Assembly (NCBI GenBank): GCA_003427395.1
Contig: BFEA01000398.1
Coordinates: 189,060-234,977, forward strand
Reading direction: 5' to 3'
Source: Chara braunii
Taxonomy: Eukaryota > Streptophyta > Charophyceae > Charales > Characeae
Length of the DNA stretch: 45,918 bases
Shown: in pieces, positions 10,789 through 19,534 of the stretch
How positions within the stretch are numbered: position 1 is the first letter of the stretch
Layout: each line of letters starts with the position of its first letter
Notes under the pieces: generated by a model
What the model was told of the DNA's origin: nothing
Seen by the model: only the letters and a program-made list of their open reading frames with translations
Database searches by the model: none
Position numbers and translations under genes: made by a program

Positions 10789-11043
10789 GACACGATCAGG
10801 GTCAGCGGGGATGTGAGGCACATCAAATGGCCCGACCTCAACCGGGTGACCAGCCTTATTCCTTTCGCTTGCCCGCCTTCCCAAGCTCACAGTCATGTCA
10901 CTGCGATCCTTGAGGTTGTGCGACATTACGTGTGCAACCTGTACGTCCTTGATTTGTGTGATCCCACACTCCTTACAGACTGGCAAGAAGACGATTTCAC
11001 CAACTTGCAAGGCCTTCTACAAACACTTTCGCCAACGCACTGA
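10789..11043 (+). pseudogene. Same-frame continuation after the ParB-like stop codon
   Basis: The frame of the ParB-like gene stays open for 84 codons after TGA 10786-10788, to TGA 11041-11043. It reads like ordinary protein, for example KWPDLNRVTSLIPF, then HYVCNLYVLDLCDP, then LTDWQEDDF. The intact gene may therefore have been longer, with CGA changed to TGA in a GTT-CGA-GAC context, or the segment may be an exon of the next gene. A pyrimidine-rich stretch followed by TTCAG (ending 11080) is a possible splice acceptor. I found no convincing donor. Confidence 0.45.
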
Positions 11044-12738
11044 CACTCGTGATATTTTTCCCCTCTCGTTGGGAGTTCAGTTTCTTGAAAGGCATGGCCA
11101 GGCTTAGCGTCCATTACGTCAGGACAGGGAAGTGGGTACGTTATGCACAAAAGCAGGCCACTGTCCGGGAAGGCAATATGCTGGTTGAGGAGTGTGACCG
11201 CCTGTACGTGATATTTAATGGCGAGAAGTTGGAAGACAACACATACGCAGTCAACCCGGCCAGTAGCCCGACAAAGGCTTCCCGTTCCCAAGGTCCAAGT
11301 CTGGCCAAACACACGGTGGCGGCGTGCTCGAAACCTGTGTGTTCATCGGACCCATCAGGACAGGCTGTGGCGTGTTTCGACGTGGCGGAAGAGGAAAGGT
11401 TCTCTCGTAGTATGTGGGAGAAAGGCAGCGTGACAAGTTCTCAAGGACCTGCTTACGGGGAGATGGAGCGGAACCCGTCTCGTCTACTTGGTCTACTCGA
11501 AAACTTTTGCAAAGCTGGGCAAATTGTTTTTTTCTTTGGGAAGGCGCATGCGTCTGTCGTGTGGGGACTCCTCCGCACCAGTCGGAACGTCGTCGCGTTG
11601 GAGAAGGAAACGAGGATGATCGACTACCTTCACGAGTTCGAGAAGACACGTGTTGCAGACACTCGCAATGCTTTCGAGTTTGTCCGCACCACCGGCGAAT
11701 GAAACTGGGATCCCAAACGTGACATGTATTGGAAATTGTCGGGGAACAAAAGGACGGACGTTTGGGACTTTCTTTTCGGACCCGGACCGCCTGGTCCGAC
11801 CGACCTCGAATACAGTCGACGGAGGAACCTGGTGTTCGTTGTGCTCAATGGGTACCACGGTGCACCCAGGGAGTCTGTCTCGCACTTCCTCAGAAGGCTG
11901 GAGCACGTTTACTTCACGCTGGCCGAACCGCTCACTCTCGAAAACTACAAGTCACAGTTTGACGAGGAGGACCCTTTCGACGCTGAAGACATGGAGGAGA
12001 TGAGCGACTCCGAAACCTTCGATTTCGAGTCCATGCCATTTCCTCGGGTGGTTGGACAGGTTGGTGATGACGAGGAAGTTGGCCCTCGGAGATATAGCAC
12101 GTCCCCTGCCGGTTTGAAGCGTGTGTTTCGGGGCGAACCAATCGACGACCAATTGTCTGATGACGGGGAGAAAGAGAGAGACTATGATCACGAACCTTGT
12201 GACAGGCTCCCTGTGAACCATGACCCCTAGCAGAATGAGAGACTCTACTTCTTCGGCAAGCATCACCGGTTCACGTCGGAGGATGTCTGGGAACACAACG
12301 TCGTCTGGCACCCGAGGATATTCCAACCTGCTGTGAGGAATGGAATATGGGTCATGGCAATAAAGGAGGCCGATGGCAAGTGGAGTGGATTGAAGAGACT
12401 AGGAGCGGGTGCATTTAAGAGAAAGGCAAGAACTGCTCTGGTGGAGCATTTGAGTCTCATGAACCCCGAGAGGAACGATCCGAACGTCGATGCGTATACA
12501 CAACAAAAGCTACATGAGTTGTACGCCAACAACATGTTGGAGTTTCGAGCGCCTTTCTACGCACTCGAAACGGCACCGTCTTGTGGCATTGACTAGCGCA
12601 TGCTGCAACCTCCGCCGGCCGGTCAGCATCCGGGACGGGGTGGTGGAGGAGACGAAGGAGACGGCGGAGGTGGTGGAGGAGACGGCTCACAGTTTGCCGG
12701 AAAGGGGACGGGCGAGACATCGTCGGTAGAGAAGGCGT

Positions 12739-12829
12739 CCGGCGGAAAGGGTTCGGGCGGAAAGGGGTCGGGCGGAAAGGGGTCGGGCGGGAAGGGGTTG
12801 GGCGAGAAGGGGTCGGGCGGAAAGCGTAG
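12739..12829 (+). repeat. 15-bp minisatellite encoding Gly-Gly-Lys-Gly-Ser
   Basis: About six copies of GGCGGAAAGGGGTCG, with small variants, encode GGKGS repeats in the frame of the surrounding gene. The period is a multiple of three, so copy-number changes keep the frame. It probably encodes a flexible linker. Confidence 0.85.
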
Positions 12830-12924
12830 AACGTCTGAGAGTCCCCTGTATATGGAAACTGACCCCCACTGCGTAGGGAGTCGAGATTCAGACATGCGAG
12901 ACGAGGCCACCCTGACGTCTGATC

Positions 12925-12946
12925 AAGTGCGAGTAGATTCGCACTT
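12925..12946. repeat. Perfect dyad AAGTGCGA-N6-TCGCACTT inside the long gene
   Basis: Arms 12925-12932 and 12939-12946 are exact inverted repeats with spacer GTAGAT. It lies inside open reading frame, where it encodes roughly Q-V-R-V-D-S-H-L, so the site is present even where coding constrains the sequence. Confidence 0.85.
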
Positions 12947-13811
12947 GTCTGCGAGGAGTTTGTTTCCTGTTGCCCAGGAGAGTCCATCCCGCCGTGCGCA
13001 GCAGAGGTCTCCTGTACTCAACATCTTTCTCCTGAAAGAGGGCGCGTCTTCGTTTTGCCTGGAGGGCGGGACTCCTGCATTGCGAAGGAGCGAAGGTGCG
13101 ACCTCCGGTTCCCTCGGCTCGGGTGACCGCCACAAACTCTGAATACATTCGGATTTGCTGACGTCGCCCTCCGCCATAAGTGCTCCTCACGCAACAGTTC
13201 CGCGGGGCCAAGAAAATGTGACGTCCTGGCCCCCGCATCTTCAGTTGGACACAGGGTTACCCTGCTCGCCTCCCTTCTCATTTGTTGAGACTCGAGACTG
13301 GCAGTCTCGCGACGTGCTAAAGGGGCCTGCTCCAGGAGTGTTGGAGACCGGGGGTAGCGAGAACGAACGTCACACTCCTGGGGAAGACGAGCGCTCTCCG
13401 GGAACGCGTGCTGTACATCGGGAAGAGGAGACTCAACGCTGGCGGTCTCGCAAAGTGTTGGAGACCGGGGGTAGCGAGTGTGAACGTCATGCTTCGGAGG
13501 GTGCGTCCATGGACACTAAAAGCGAGAGTGCAGGAGGTCCGAGGGAAACGCATGTTGTGCAGAGGGGAGAGGAGACTCGACACGGGCCGGCTCGTGAAGA
13601 CGTGAAGTGGCTCCACTCACGAGCGTTGGTGATCGAGACGTCCGAAGAGGTTCTGCACAGTCGCTCGGTTGTGGCCACGACGCGAGAGGGTGTCGTTAAG
13701 GGAGGTCAGTGGACGTCCGTGCAAGCTCCCATTCTTGGCGACGATGAAGACGAAGAAGAACCCGCGGTGGAAGCTCGGGTTCATGGTGATGAGAAAGGCG
13801 GAGTACCCGTG

Positions 13812-14261
13812 GTGGAAGGCGGTGAGGTGACTGTCGACATCCAGACGGATCCACAGCGAAAAGATGGTGATTCTTCGCCCACCCGTTGCGGTGAAGAACA
13901 GGGTGGTCGAGCGTTTGTCCTGAGCACCGCTCGGGGAACTGTGCTTCATGAAGCCATAGAGTTGGGTGACGACTCGGCAGCCACCGATCTGGTTAGCGAC
14001 TGAGGCATGACCGAGATGCAGAACGTCGAATCCTCCGTGGAAGGCGGTGAGGTGGCCGTCAGAATCAAGATGGATCCACAGCGGAAAGATCATGATTCTC
14101 TGTCCACCCGTTGCGGTGCCGAACAGGGTGATTGAGCATCTGTCCTCAGTACCGGTCGGGAAATGGTGCTTCATGAAGCCATCGACTTGCCAAGCGACTC
14201 AGCTGCCACCGAGCTGGTTAGCGACACAGCCGTGGCCGAGGTCCAGAACCTCGAATCGTCC
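13812..14261 (+). repeat. In-frame 225-bp tandem duplication (two copies, 75 codons each)
   Basis: Copy 1 is 13812-14036 and copy 2 is 14037-14261. Both begin GTGGAAGGCGGTGAGGTG and encode VEGGEV, then DPQRKD, STRCG or PTRCG, VLHEAI and SAATxLVSD. CGA at 13908-13910 in copy 1 aligns exactly with TGA at 14133-14135 in copy 2, which documents a C-to-T nonsense change. Upstream, VLETGGSE also repeats (near 13340 and 13457). Confidence 0.9.
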
Positions 14262-14322
14262 GTGGACATTGGCGCAGTGGCGCGACAGGAGGGCGAGTTC
14301 CCTCAAAGGGCTCCCGAGCACG

Positions 14323-14465
14323 GTAAGATTTGTGAATAGGACCACTCGCATATTTGTCAATAGCCAGCTCTGTGTTCGTCCAAATTGATGTCATGGGCTA
14401 ATGTACCTATTACCACTGGTTAAAAAAAAGTTTGTGGGCTGTGGGTTGTTTTCTATGTTCTACAG
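14323..14465 (+). other. Spliceosomal intron, 143 bp
   Basis: Exon CACG is followed by donor GTAAGA (14323-14328). The acceptor is TTTTCTATGTTCTACAG, ending at 14465. Removing the intron joins G(14322) with GT(14466-14467) into a glycine codon and moves frame 0 into frame 2, where the next open block lies. An in-frame TAG at 14337 lies within the intron. Donor, acceptor and phase agree, so this is the best-supported intron in the window. Confidence 0.82.
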
Positions 14466-14797
14466 GTGTGAGGTTGTTAATATCCCTGCCCATGAAGCCT
14501 TTAAAAGTCGTGCGTGAGAAACGTCTTTCAGGGAGGTCATTGGCCGCGTTACCGAAGAAGTCGTCAAGTGTAGGGTTGTTTAAAAGGGTCCAGATGCCTC
14601 GCCTTTCCCAGAGAGCTGTCAGGGTTCTGAAGGCTTGTGGAATAGATAAGGAGGAAGGTCTGCGGAAACATTTGGCTGCGTTTATTGAGAGCGTTACTGC
14701 TTTGTCTGATGGGTCTGATGACGATGGCGAACGGGGTGTCTTGAAAGACCCGTGTCCTAAGTACATCGTGAAGGACACATTCAACAGTCGGGGATAG
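14466..14797 (+). CDS. Middle exon of the transposon-encoded Ulp1-type protein
   Basis: Open from the splice acceptor to TAG 14795-14797, about 110 codons. It is basic at the start (VVREKRLSGRS, KKSSSV) and then forms a short helical segment (QRAVRVLKACGIDKEEGLRKHLAAFIESV) followed by an acidic DGSDDDGE stretch. No domain is recognised. It lies between the long repeat-rich exon and the protease exon. Its downstream donor is uncertain; GTGAAG at 14769 with the TTCTTAG acceptor ending 14830 would keep phase. The TTTGTGCAG acceptor ending 14888 looks stronger by itself, but I see no good donor in the matching phase. Confidence 0.55.
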
Positions 14798-14830
14798 AAC
14801 TTTTCTGGGAAAAGGGCAGACAGTTCTTAG

Positions 14831-15628
14831 TCATTCCGCCCCGGGGTTTGTACTTACTCCTCACACTTGTTCGTGGGTGTTTGTGCAGCTGGGGCTACAT
14901 CATGTTTTCTCGTTCCCTTGCCTACTGAGGAGCTTAGCGCTACGGACTTCAGAATGTTGCAGGACGTCTACGGAGATTTCAGCAACGGTCAGGAGGTGGT
15001 TTCCTCGGTTCGCAGAGGTCCCAGTTCGATTTCGTTGACCAGAAAAAGTCTTCAAACTCTTGTCCAGGGGGGATGGCTTTCCGACGAGGTGGTGGCGTCG
15101 TACTTGGCCTTGCTTGCCAACGCTGCGTTCCCTGGGGGTCCCTCTCTTTACATTTTCAGTCCGTTTTTCTATACCAAGCTCGTCGGTGGCGGCTATCGAC
15201 ATGAAAGGGTTACGAAATGGACAAAAGATGTGGATCTTTTCTCGTACGGCATGATCTTGATTCCTGTCCATAAAAATCGAGTGCATTGGACCCTATTATG
15301 TGTCCGAGAACAAGGGTTCGAGTACTACGACTCCCTCCTGCAAGACGATGGCGTTTTTTCTTCCGATGTGCTTGCGAACTTCACACGATACCTCCGTGAC
15401 GAAGCGGTTTGTCGATATGGTGAACAAGCCAAACTGGATCTCCCGTCGCCCAAGGTGGTTGCTCATGGTGTCCCTCAACAGTCGGACGGGTCGAGCTGCG
15501 GTGTTTTCATGCTCGCCTTCTCTTCTTTTCTTGCACGCGGCTATCCGCCACCATTTCCGATAGCCCAAAGCGACATTGCAAACATTAGGCTGAGGATTGC
15601 GGTGGACATACTCCAAGGCTCTGAATAA
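14831..15628 (+). CDS. Ulp1/SENP-like C48 cysteine protease domain
   Basis: The frame is open from 14831 to TAA 15626-15628. Upstream of TTTGTGCAG (ending 14888) it may be intron, so the exon start is 14831 or 14889. The family fingerprint is present: a W near WLSDEVV, then NRVHWTLLCV with the catalytic His codon at 15284, YYDSL with Asp at 15329, and PQQSDGSSCGVFML with Gln at 15479 and Cys at 15497. Spacing and order match Ulp1 peptidases, which cut SUMO-type isopeptide bonds in host cells. Copies carried by DNA transposons are well known, and this one is probably element-encoded. All four catalytic residues are present and this exon has no internal stop, so it is better preserved than the exons before it. 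Confidence 0.8.
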   Translation, partial: SFRPGVCTYSSHLFVGVCAAGATSCFLVPLPTEELSATDFRMLQDVYGDFSNGQEVVSSVRRGPSSISLTRKSLQTLVQGGWLSDEVVASYLALLANAAFPGGPSLYIFSPFFYTKLVGGGYRHERVTKWTKDVDLFSYGMILIPVHKNRVHWTLLCVREQGFEYYDSLLQDDGVFSSDVLANFTRYLRDEAVCRYGEQAKLDLPSPKVVAHGVPQQSDGSSCGVFMLAFSSFLARGYPPPFPIAQSDIANIRLRIAVDILQGSE

Positions 15629-16444
15629 TACCCCTGTTGTTAAAATACGCGTAGTTCTTTTTCGAAAGGCCATAAGCAGAAGTGCGAATCTATTCCCACT
15701 TGATCTAGCAGTCAGCCGGTTCGAGCTGTGCTGTGGTTTTCATGAGGTGCCGGATTGCAGTGGACGTTTTGGTCAAGTACAGGCTTAGGTGTCGATGTGA
15801 ATATCCCAGCCTCGTGCTGTATCAATTTTTTAAGCTTTCTTCATTTCGTGGAACCTGTTGTCTTTACTCGTAGGACTTTCGGTAGCGCCGTGCTTCCTTT
15901 GTTTGTTTTCGGGTTGTTCTCATTGCTTGCCGCGCAACATCAGCTAGAGGGTAGCAGCGGACGCTTACGTGAAGTAGAAGCTCAGATACCAATATAAATA
16001 TCCCAGCCATGTGGTGCAGTTCCTTTTAAGTAGACGCTTACATATCGGATGTGAATATCTCAACTTTGTGCTCCTTTTGTTTATTTTCGGGTTGTTCTCC
16101 TTATGTCCTCTCAGACCGCGGCAGCACCGTTCTGTGTTTGTTCGTTTCGAGGTTGTGCTCCTCTTTTACTCATGTAAAAGATATCGACGATCTATTCTTG
16201 GTCGCCAAATTGTTTCGTGCTTATCTCTTTCGTTCGCGAGACTTTGTGGTGTGAAAGTCCCTCTCCCCCGCCCCACCCCGACCAACCAGCTGTCATATGT
16301 TTTGGCTCGCCCTTGTTCTGCGTGTGCCGCCCCGTTTTACGGTTCACCCCCTCTGCTTGTCTCGATTGAATGTCGTCTGTTGGTTCCTTATGACAGTTGC
16401 GAACTTATTCTCCATTCGGAAACCAATTGTCGCCAGAATGTATG
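15629..16444. repeat. Degenerate repeats downstream of the protease gene
   Basis: GTGAATATCYCARC, then a TTGTTYRTTTTCGGGTTGTTCTC segment, recurs near 15793, 15896, 15998 and 16051-16100 in diverged units of roughly 200 bp. A dyad variant (AAGTGCGAATCTATTCCCACTT) lies at 15680-15701, only about 50 bp after the protease stop. The open frame at 16011-16487 has no recognisable content. Confidence 0.6.
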
Positions 16445-17353
16445 TGTGCTTGAAGTTGTTTTACAGATTCAGCGGTGCACTGAATGATCACCAATTTTTT
16501 TATCCCCGGAATACATCTCGTGCTCTCCACGGAATGCTGGTTGTTGTTTCCGTATGAGAAATGCGAAGATATTCGCACTTCGGATGCCGTACATTTGTGA
16601 TTGAACTGTTTGTTCCATATGAGAAATGAGAACATATTCGCACTTTGACTCCATGTGCTTTGTGATATTTAGAAAGCCTCCGTGCACTTTGCGATGTGCG
16701 ATTGTGTGATATTTTGCGTTCAATGACTTTTTGAAACGTCTCTGTGTGCTTTGCAATTTGCCCTCGAATGAATTTTCTGCATTGAATGGTTTCTGGTACC
16801 TATTCATGTGCTGTGAGACTTCACCTTTGGAAAAACACTAGGCAACTTGAGATGTTTTCACCTCGATGTTTGCGATGTCTCTGTGTGCTTTGCAATTTGA
16901 CTTGTGCTTGAAGTTGTTTAACGGATTCAGTGGTGCATTAAATGATTGCCAATTTTGTTATCCCCGGAATACATCTCGTGCTCTCCACTGGATGCTGGTT
17001 GTTGTTTTCGTATGAGAAATGCGAATATATTCGCACTTTGGATGCTGTGCATTTGTGATTGAACTGTTGGTTCCATATGGGAAATGAGAACATATTCGCA
17101 CTTTGGCTCCATGTACTTTGTGATTTTTGGAAAGTCTCCGTGCACTTTGCAATGTGGGATTGTATGATATTTTGCGTTCAATTTGGAAAGTCTCTGTGCT
17201 TTGCAATTTGCCCTTGAATGAATTTTTTGCATAGAATGGTTTCTGAAAACTGATCGTCTCCTCTGATGAGACTTCACCTTTGGAAAAACAGTGCGCAACT
17301 TGAGATGTTTTCACCTCGATGTTTGCGATGTCTCTGTGTGCTTTGCAATTTGA
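16445..17353 (+). repeat. Tandem duplication of 458 bp, two dyads per copy
   Basis: Copy 1 starts at 16445 (TGTGCTTGAAGTTGTTT) and copy 2 at 16903. They match to about 17353, and a fragment follows to about 17390. Each copy carries two dyads with a 6-nt spacer: AAATGCGA-N6-TCGCACTT (16559-16580 and 17017-17038) and AAATGAGA-N6-TCGCACTT (16624-16645 and 17082-17103). The copies differ mainly by substitutions and small indels. Confidence 0.88.
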
Positions 17354-17526
17354 CTTGAGATGTTTTCATCTCGATGTTTGCGATGACAAGAGATACTTGT
17401 GTGAATGGATATGAATCTTCTACACATAAAAATTTAATTGCATTTTCAACCTGTGATATAGAAATGACAAGCCAATGTCCATATTAAATCGTCGCGCTGA
17501 TGGACTGCGCAACTGCTTCTCCATCA

Positions 17527-17548
17527 AAGTGCGAGTTCAATCGCACTT
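17527..17548. repeat. Perfect dyad AAGTGCGA-N6-TCGCACTT, last one in the window
   Basis: Exact 8-bp arms at 17527-17534 and 17541-17548 with spacer GTTCAA. I see no further copies downstream, so this may mark the right limit of the dyad-bearing domain. The satellite array starts about 120 bp later. Confidence 0.85.
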
Positions 17549-17669
17549 CTGGTGTGAGCCCTGAGCAATTCCCTCGCACTTTGCTTCACGTCGAGGAGGG
17601 GACCGAACGCACCGCCGGTAAGCACATGCACATCACGAAACAAGAGCACGTCCCAATTGGAACATCGTC

Positions 17670-18752
17670 GGGTCCTCAACCTCATCGACTCTCAAGATGA
17701 CTACAGCCAACAGCGGTAGGATGGCAGGTCCGCCTATTCGACGTGGATCTCACGGTGGAGTGCGAAACTCTGCTTTCAAAGATCCACACCGGGTAGAAGG
17801 TACTGCAAGCAGCCGCTGCTTGCTTGTAAGGCATCTTATGATGCGTCGATATAACCGACATCCAGAACTGCTTGGTGAGCATCTAGTGCTACCCCAATAA
17901 GTTCCAAGCACGGCAGCAAAGTCCCCTAAGAGTGTTCTTTGCCGGGTCCTCACCACGTCGACTCTCAAGATGACTACAGCCAAGAGCGGTAGGATGGCAA
18001 GTCCGCCTACTCGATGTGGATCTCACGGTGGAGTGCGAAACTCTGCTCTCAAAGATCCGCACCGGGTAGAAGGTCCTGCAAGCAACCGGTGCTTGCTTGT
18101 AAGGCATCTTATGATGTGTCGATATGACAAACATCCAAAACTGCTTAGTGAGCATGTAGTGCTACACCAATATGTTCCAAACATGGCACCAAAGTCCCCT
18201 GACAGTGTTATTTGCCGGGTCCTCACCTCGTCGACTCCCTCAAGATGACTACAGCTGACAGCGGTAGGATGGCAGGTCCACCTATCCGATGTGGATCTCA
18301 CGGTGGAGTGCGAAACTCTGCTCTCAAAGATCCACACCGGGTAGAAGGTCCTGCAAGCAGCCGCTGCTTGCTTGTTAGGCTTCTTATGATTTGTTGATAT
18401 AACCGACATCCAGAATTGTTCGGTGAGCATCTAGTGCTACGCCAATAAGTTCCAAAAACACGGCAGCAAAGTCCACTGAGAGTTTTCTTTGTCGGGTCCT
18501 CACCTCATCGACTACCTCAAGATGACTACAGCTAACAGCGGTAGGATGACAGGTCCACCTATCCGACGTGGATCTCACGGTGGAGTGCGAAACTCTGCTC
18601 TCAAAGATCCGTACCAGGTAGAAGGTCCTGCAAGCAGCCGCTGCTTGCTGGTAAGGCATCTTATGATGTGTCGATATAACCGACATCCAGAACTGCTTGG
18701 TGAGCATCTAGTGCCAGTATGTTCTGAACACGACCACAAGGTCCCCTAAGAA
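17670..18752 (+). repeat. Satellite array, about 274 bp unit, four copies
   Basis: Copies begin with GGGTCCTCA at 17670, 17944, 18217 and 18494 (periods 274, 273 and 277). Shared landmarks are CAAGATGACTACAGC, GATCTCACGGTGGAGTGCG and CCGCTGCTTGCTTG. The last copy loses its end near 18712-18752. Every copy contains similar short open frames on both strands, but their ends differ and none resembles a known protein. Confidence 0.92.
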
Positions 18753-18974
18753 GTACCTATCCCGCTCACTACGAACTATGCAGTGGCCATAATCAAGCGC
18801 ACAATTTGCATGTTGATGGGCCCGGAGCACTCGAACAAACCCGGAGTTTATTCTAAGTTGCTGACCGAAGGCCGCTCCAAAAGGTTACCGTGAAGATTGC
18901 CTACAAGGGAGAACTTCGAACACCGTTGGTGTGNTGGGGTGGTTGGGGTTGGGTGGTGTGTGTGTGTGTGTGTG

Positions 18975-19025
<51 letters not shown>

Positions 19026-19534
19026 TGGGTCCAGTACTCCAAGCGATGGCAGTTGACCCATATCACTGCCCACTTAGCAAAACTTACCAATGATTGTTTC
19101 GATTTATTCTTATTTATGTCGCTCCAACATGAATTCCGGCTTTGTTACAAAAAGTGAACAATCAAAAGGTTCACTTTTAACGAAATGTGTATTAATAACA
19201 ACCACGTGGGAGATGAATACAACTAGAAGGGAAGATAAACATTGCGAAGAAATTCACTCATTCTTTAATAACATTGAAAAGAAAAAAGTGATTGCAAAAC
19301 TAATTCATGACATTGTCATCAAAACAAGAGGTCGATTCTGTGAGCTACGATCGGCTCATTCCCCTCTACGCGAGCACTCTTGACGCACTTCCCCACACCA
19401 AGCAACCAGCATTGATTGCTTCTCCAAGCGGAGAAGGATTGACTGGCACCGACTAAATCATTTGTTTTTATTAAACCCTCCAATTGAAAAAAGCACGGAT
19501 AGCCGATATGACCGTCATCGGCGCACCCAAAGAT
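18753..19534. repeat. (TG)n microsatellite and unassigned sequence
   Basis: An N at 18934 is followed by a G/T-rich tract and (TG)n from about 18956 to 19024 with one CG interruption. A 97-codon plus-strand frame at 19090-19383 (starting from a non-ATG codon nearby) shows no recognisable domain and is not called. Confidence 0.8.
19467..19472 (-). promoter_or_regulatory. AATAAA polyadenylation signal for the Harbinger transposase
   Basis: The minus strand reads GGTTTAATAAAAAC about 65 bases after the stop of the transposase frame (19535). Position and sequence fit a poly(A) signal. No cleavage site can be confirmed. Confidence 0.45.

Larger units (their letters stand above)
11094..14322 (+). 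pseudogene. Long transposon-encoded protein, exon 1, with six in-frame stops
   Basis: A single frame starts at ATG 11094 and runs about 1,076 codons without any frameshift. It is interrupted only by TGA 11700, TAG 12228, TAG 12594, TGA 13140, TGA 14001 and TGA 14133 (first bases). Protein-like sequence continues across each stop, for example FVRTTGE, stop, NWDPKRDMYW. In order it holds: a short N-terminal domain; a block near 11490-11650 containing LLENFCKAGQIVFFFG and NVVALEKE, which faintly resembles motif I of DNA methyltransferases; an acidic linker; a globular block around 12240-12590; a GGKGS repeat; and a long low-complexity region with two 75-residue repeats. Most stops differ from CGA or CAG by one C-to-T change. 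It joins the following exons by a phase-consistent intron, so it probably forms the N-terminal part of the Ulp1-type protease gene. Confidence 0.65.

Noticed and set aside
11700-14135. Alternative genetic code in which TGA or TAG is sense
   Set aside because: TGA stands for Arg in one documented case and for Trp in the LINEs, so no single reassignment fits. Deamination explains all of them.
18890-19093. Frames running through the (TG)n tract
   Set aside because: They encode only Val-Cys or Thr-His repeats produced by the microsatellite and include an N.
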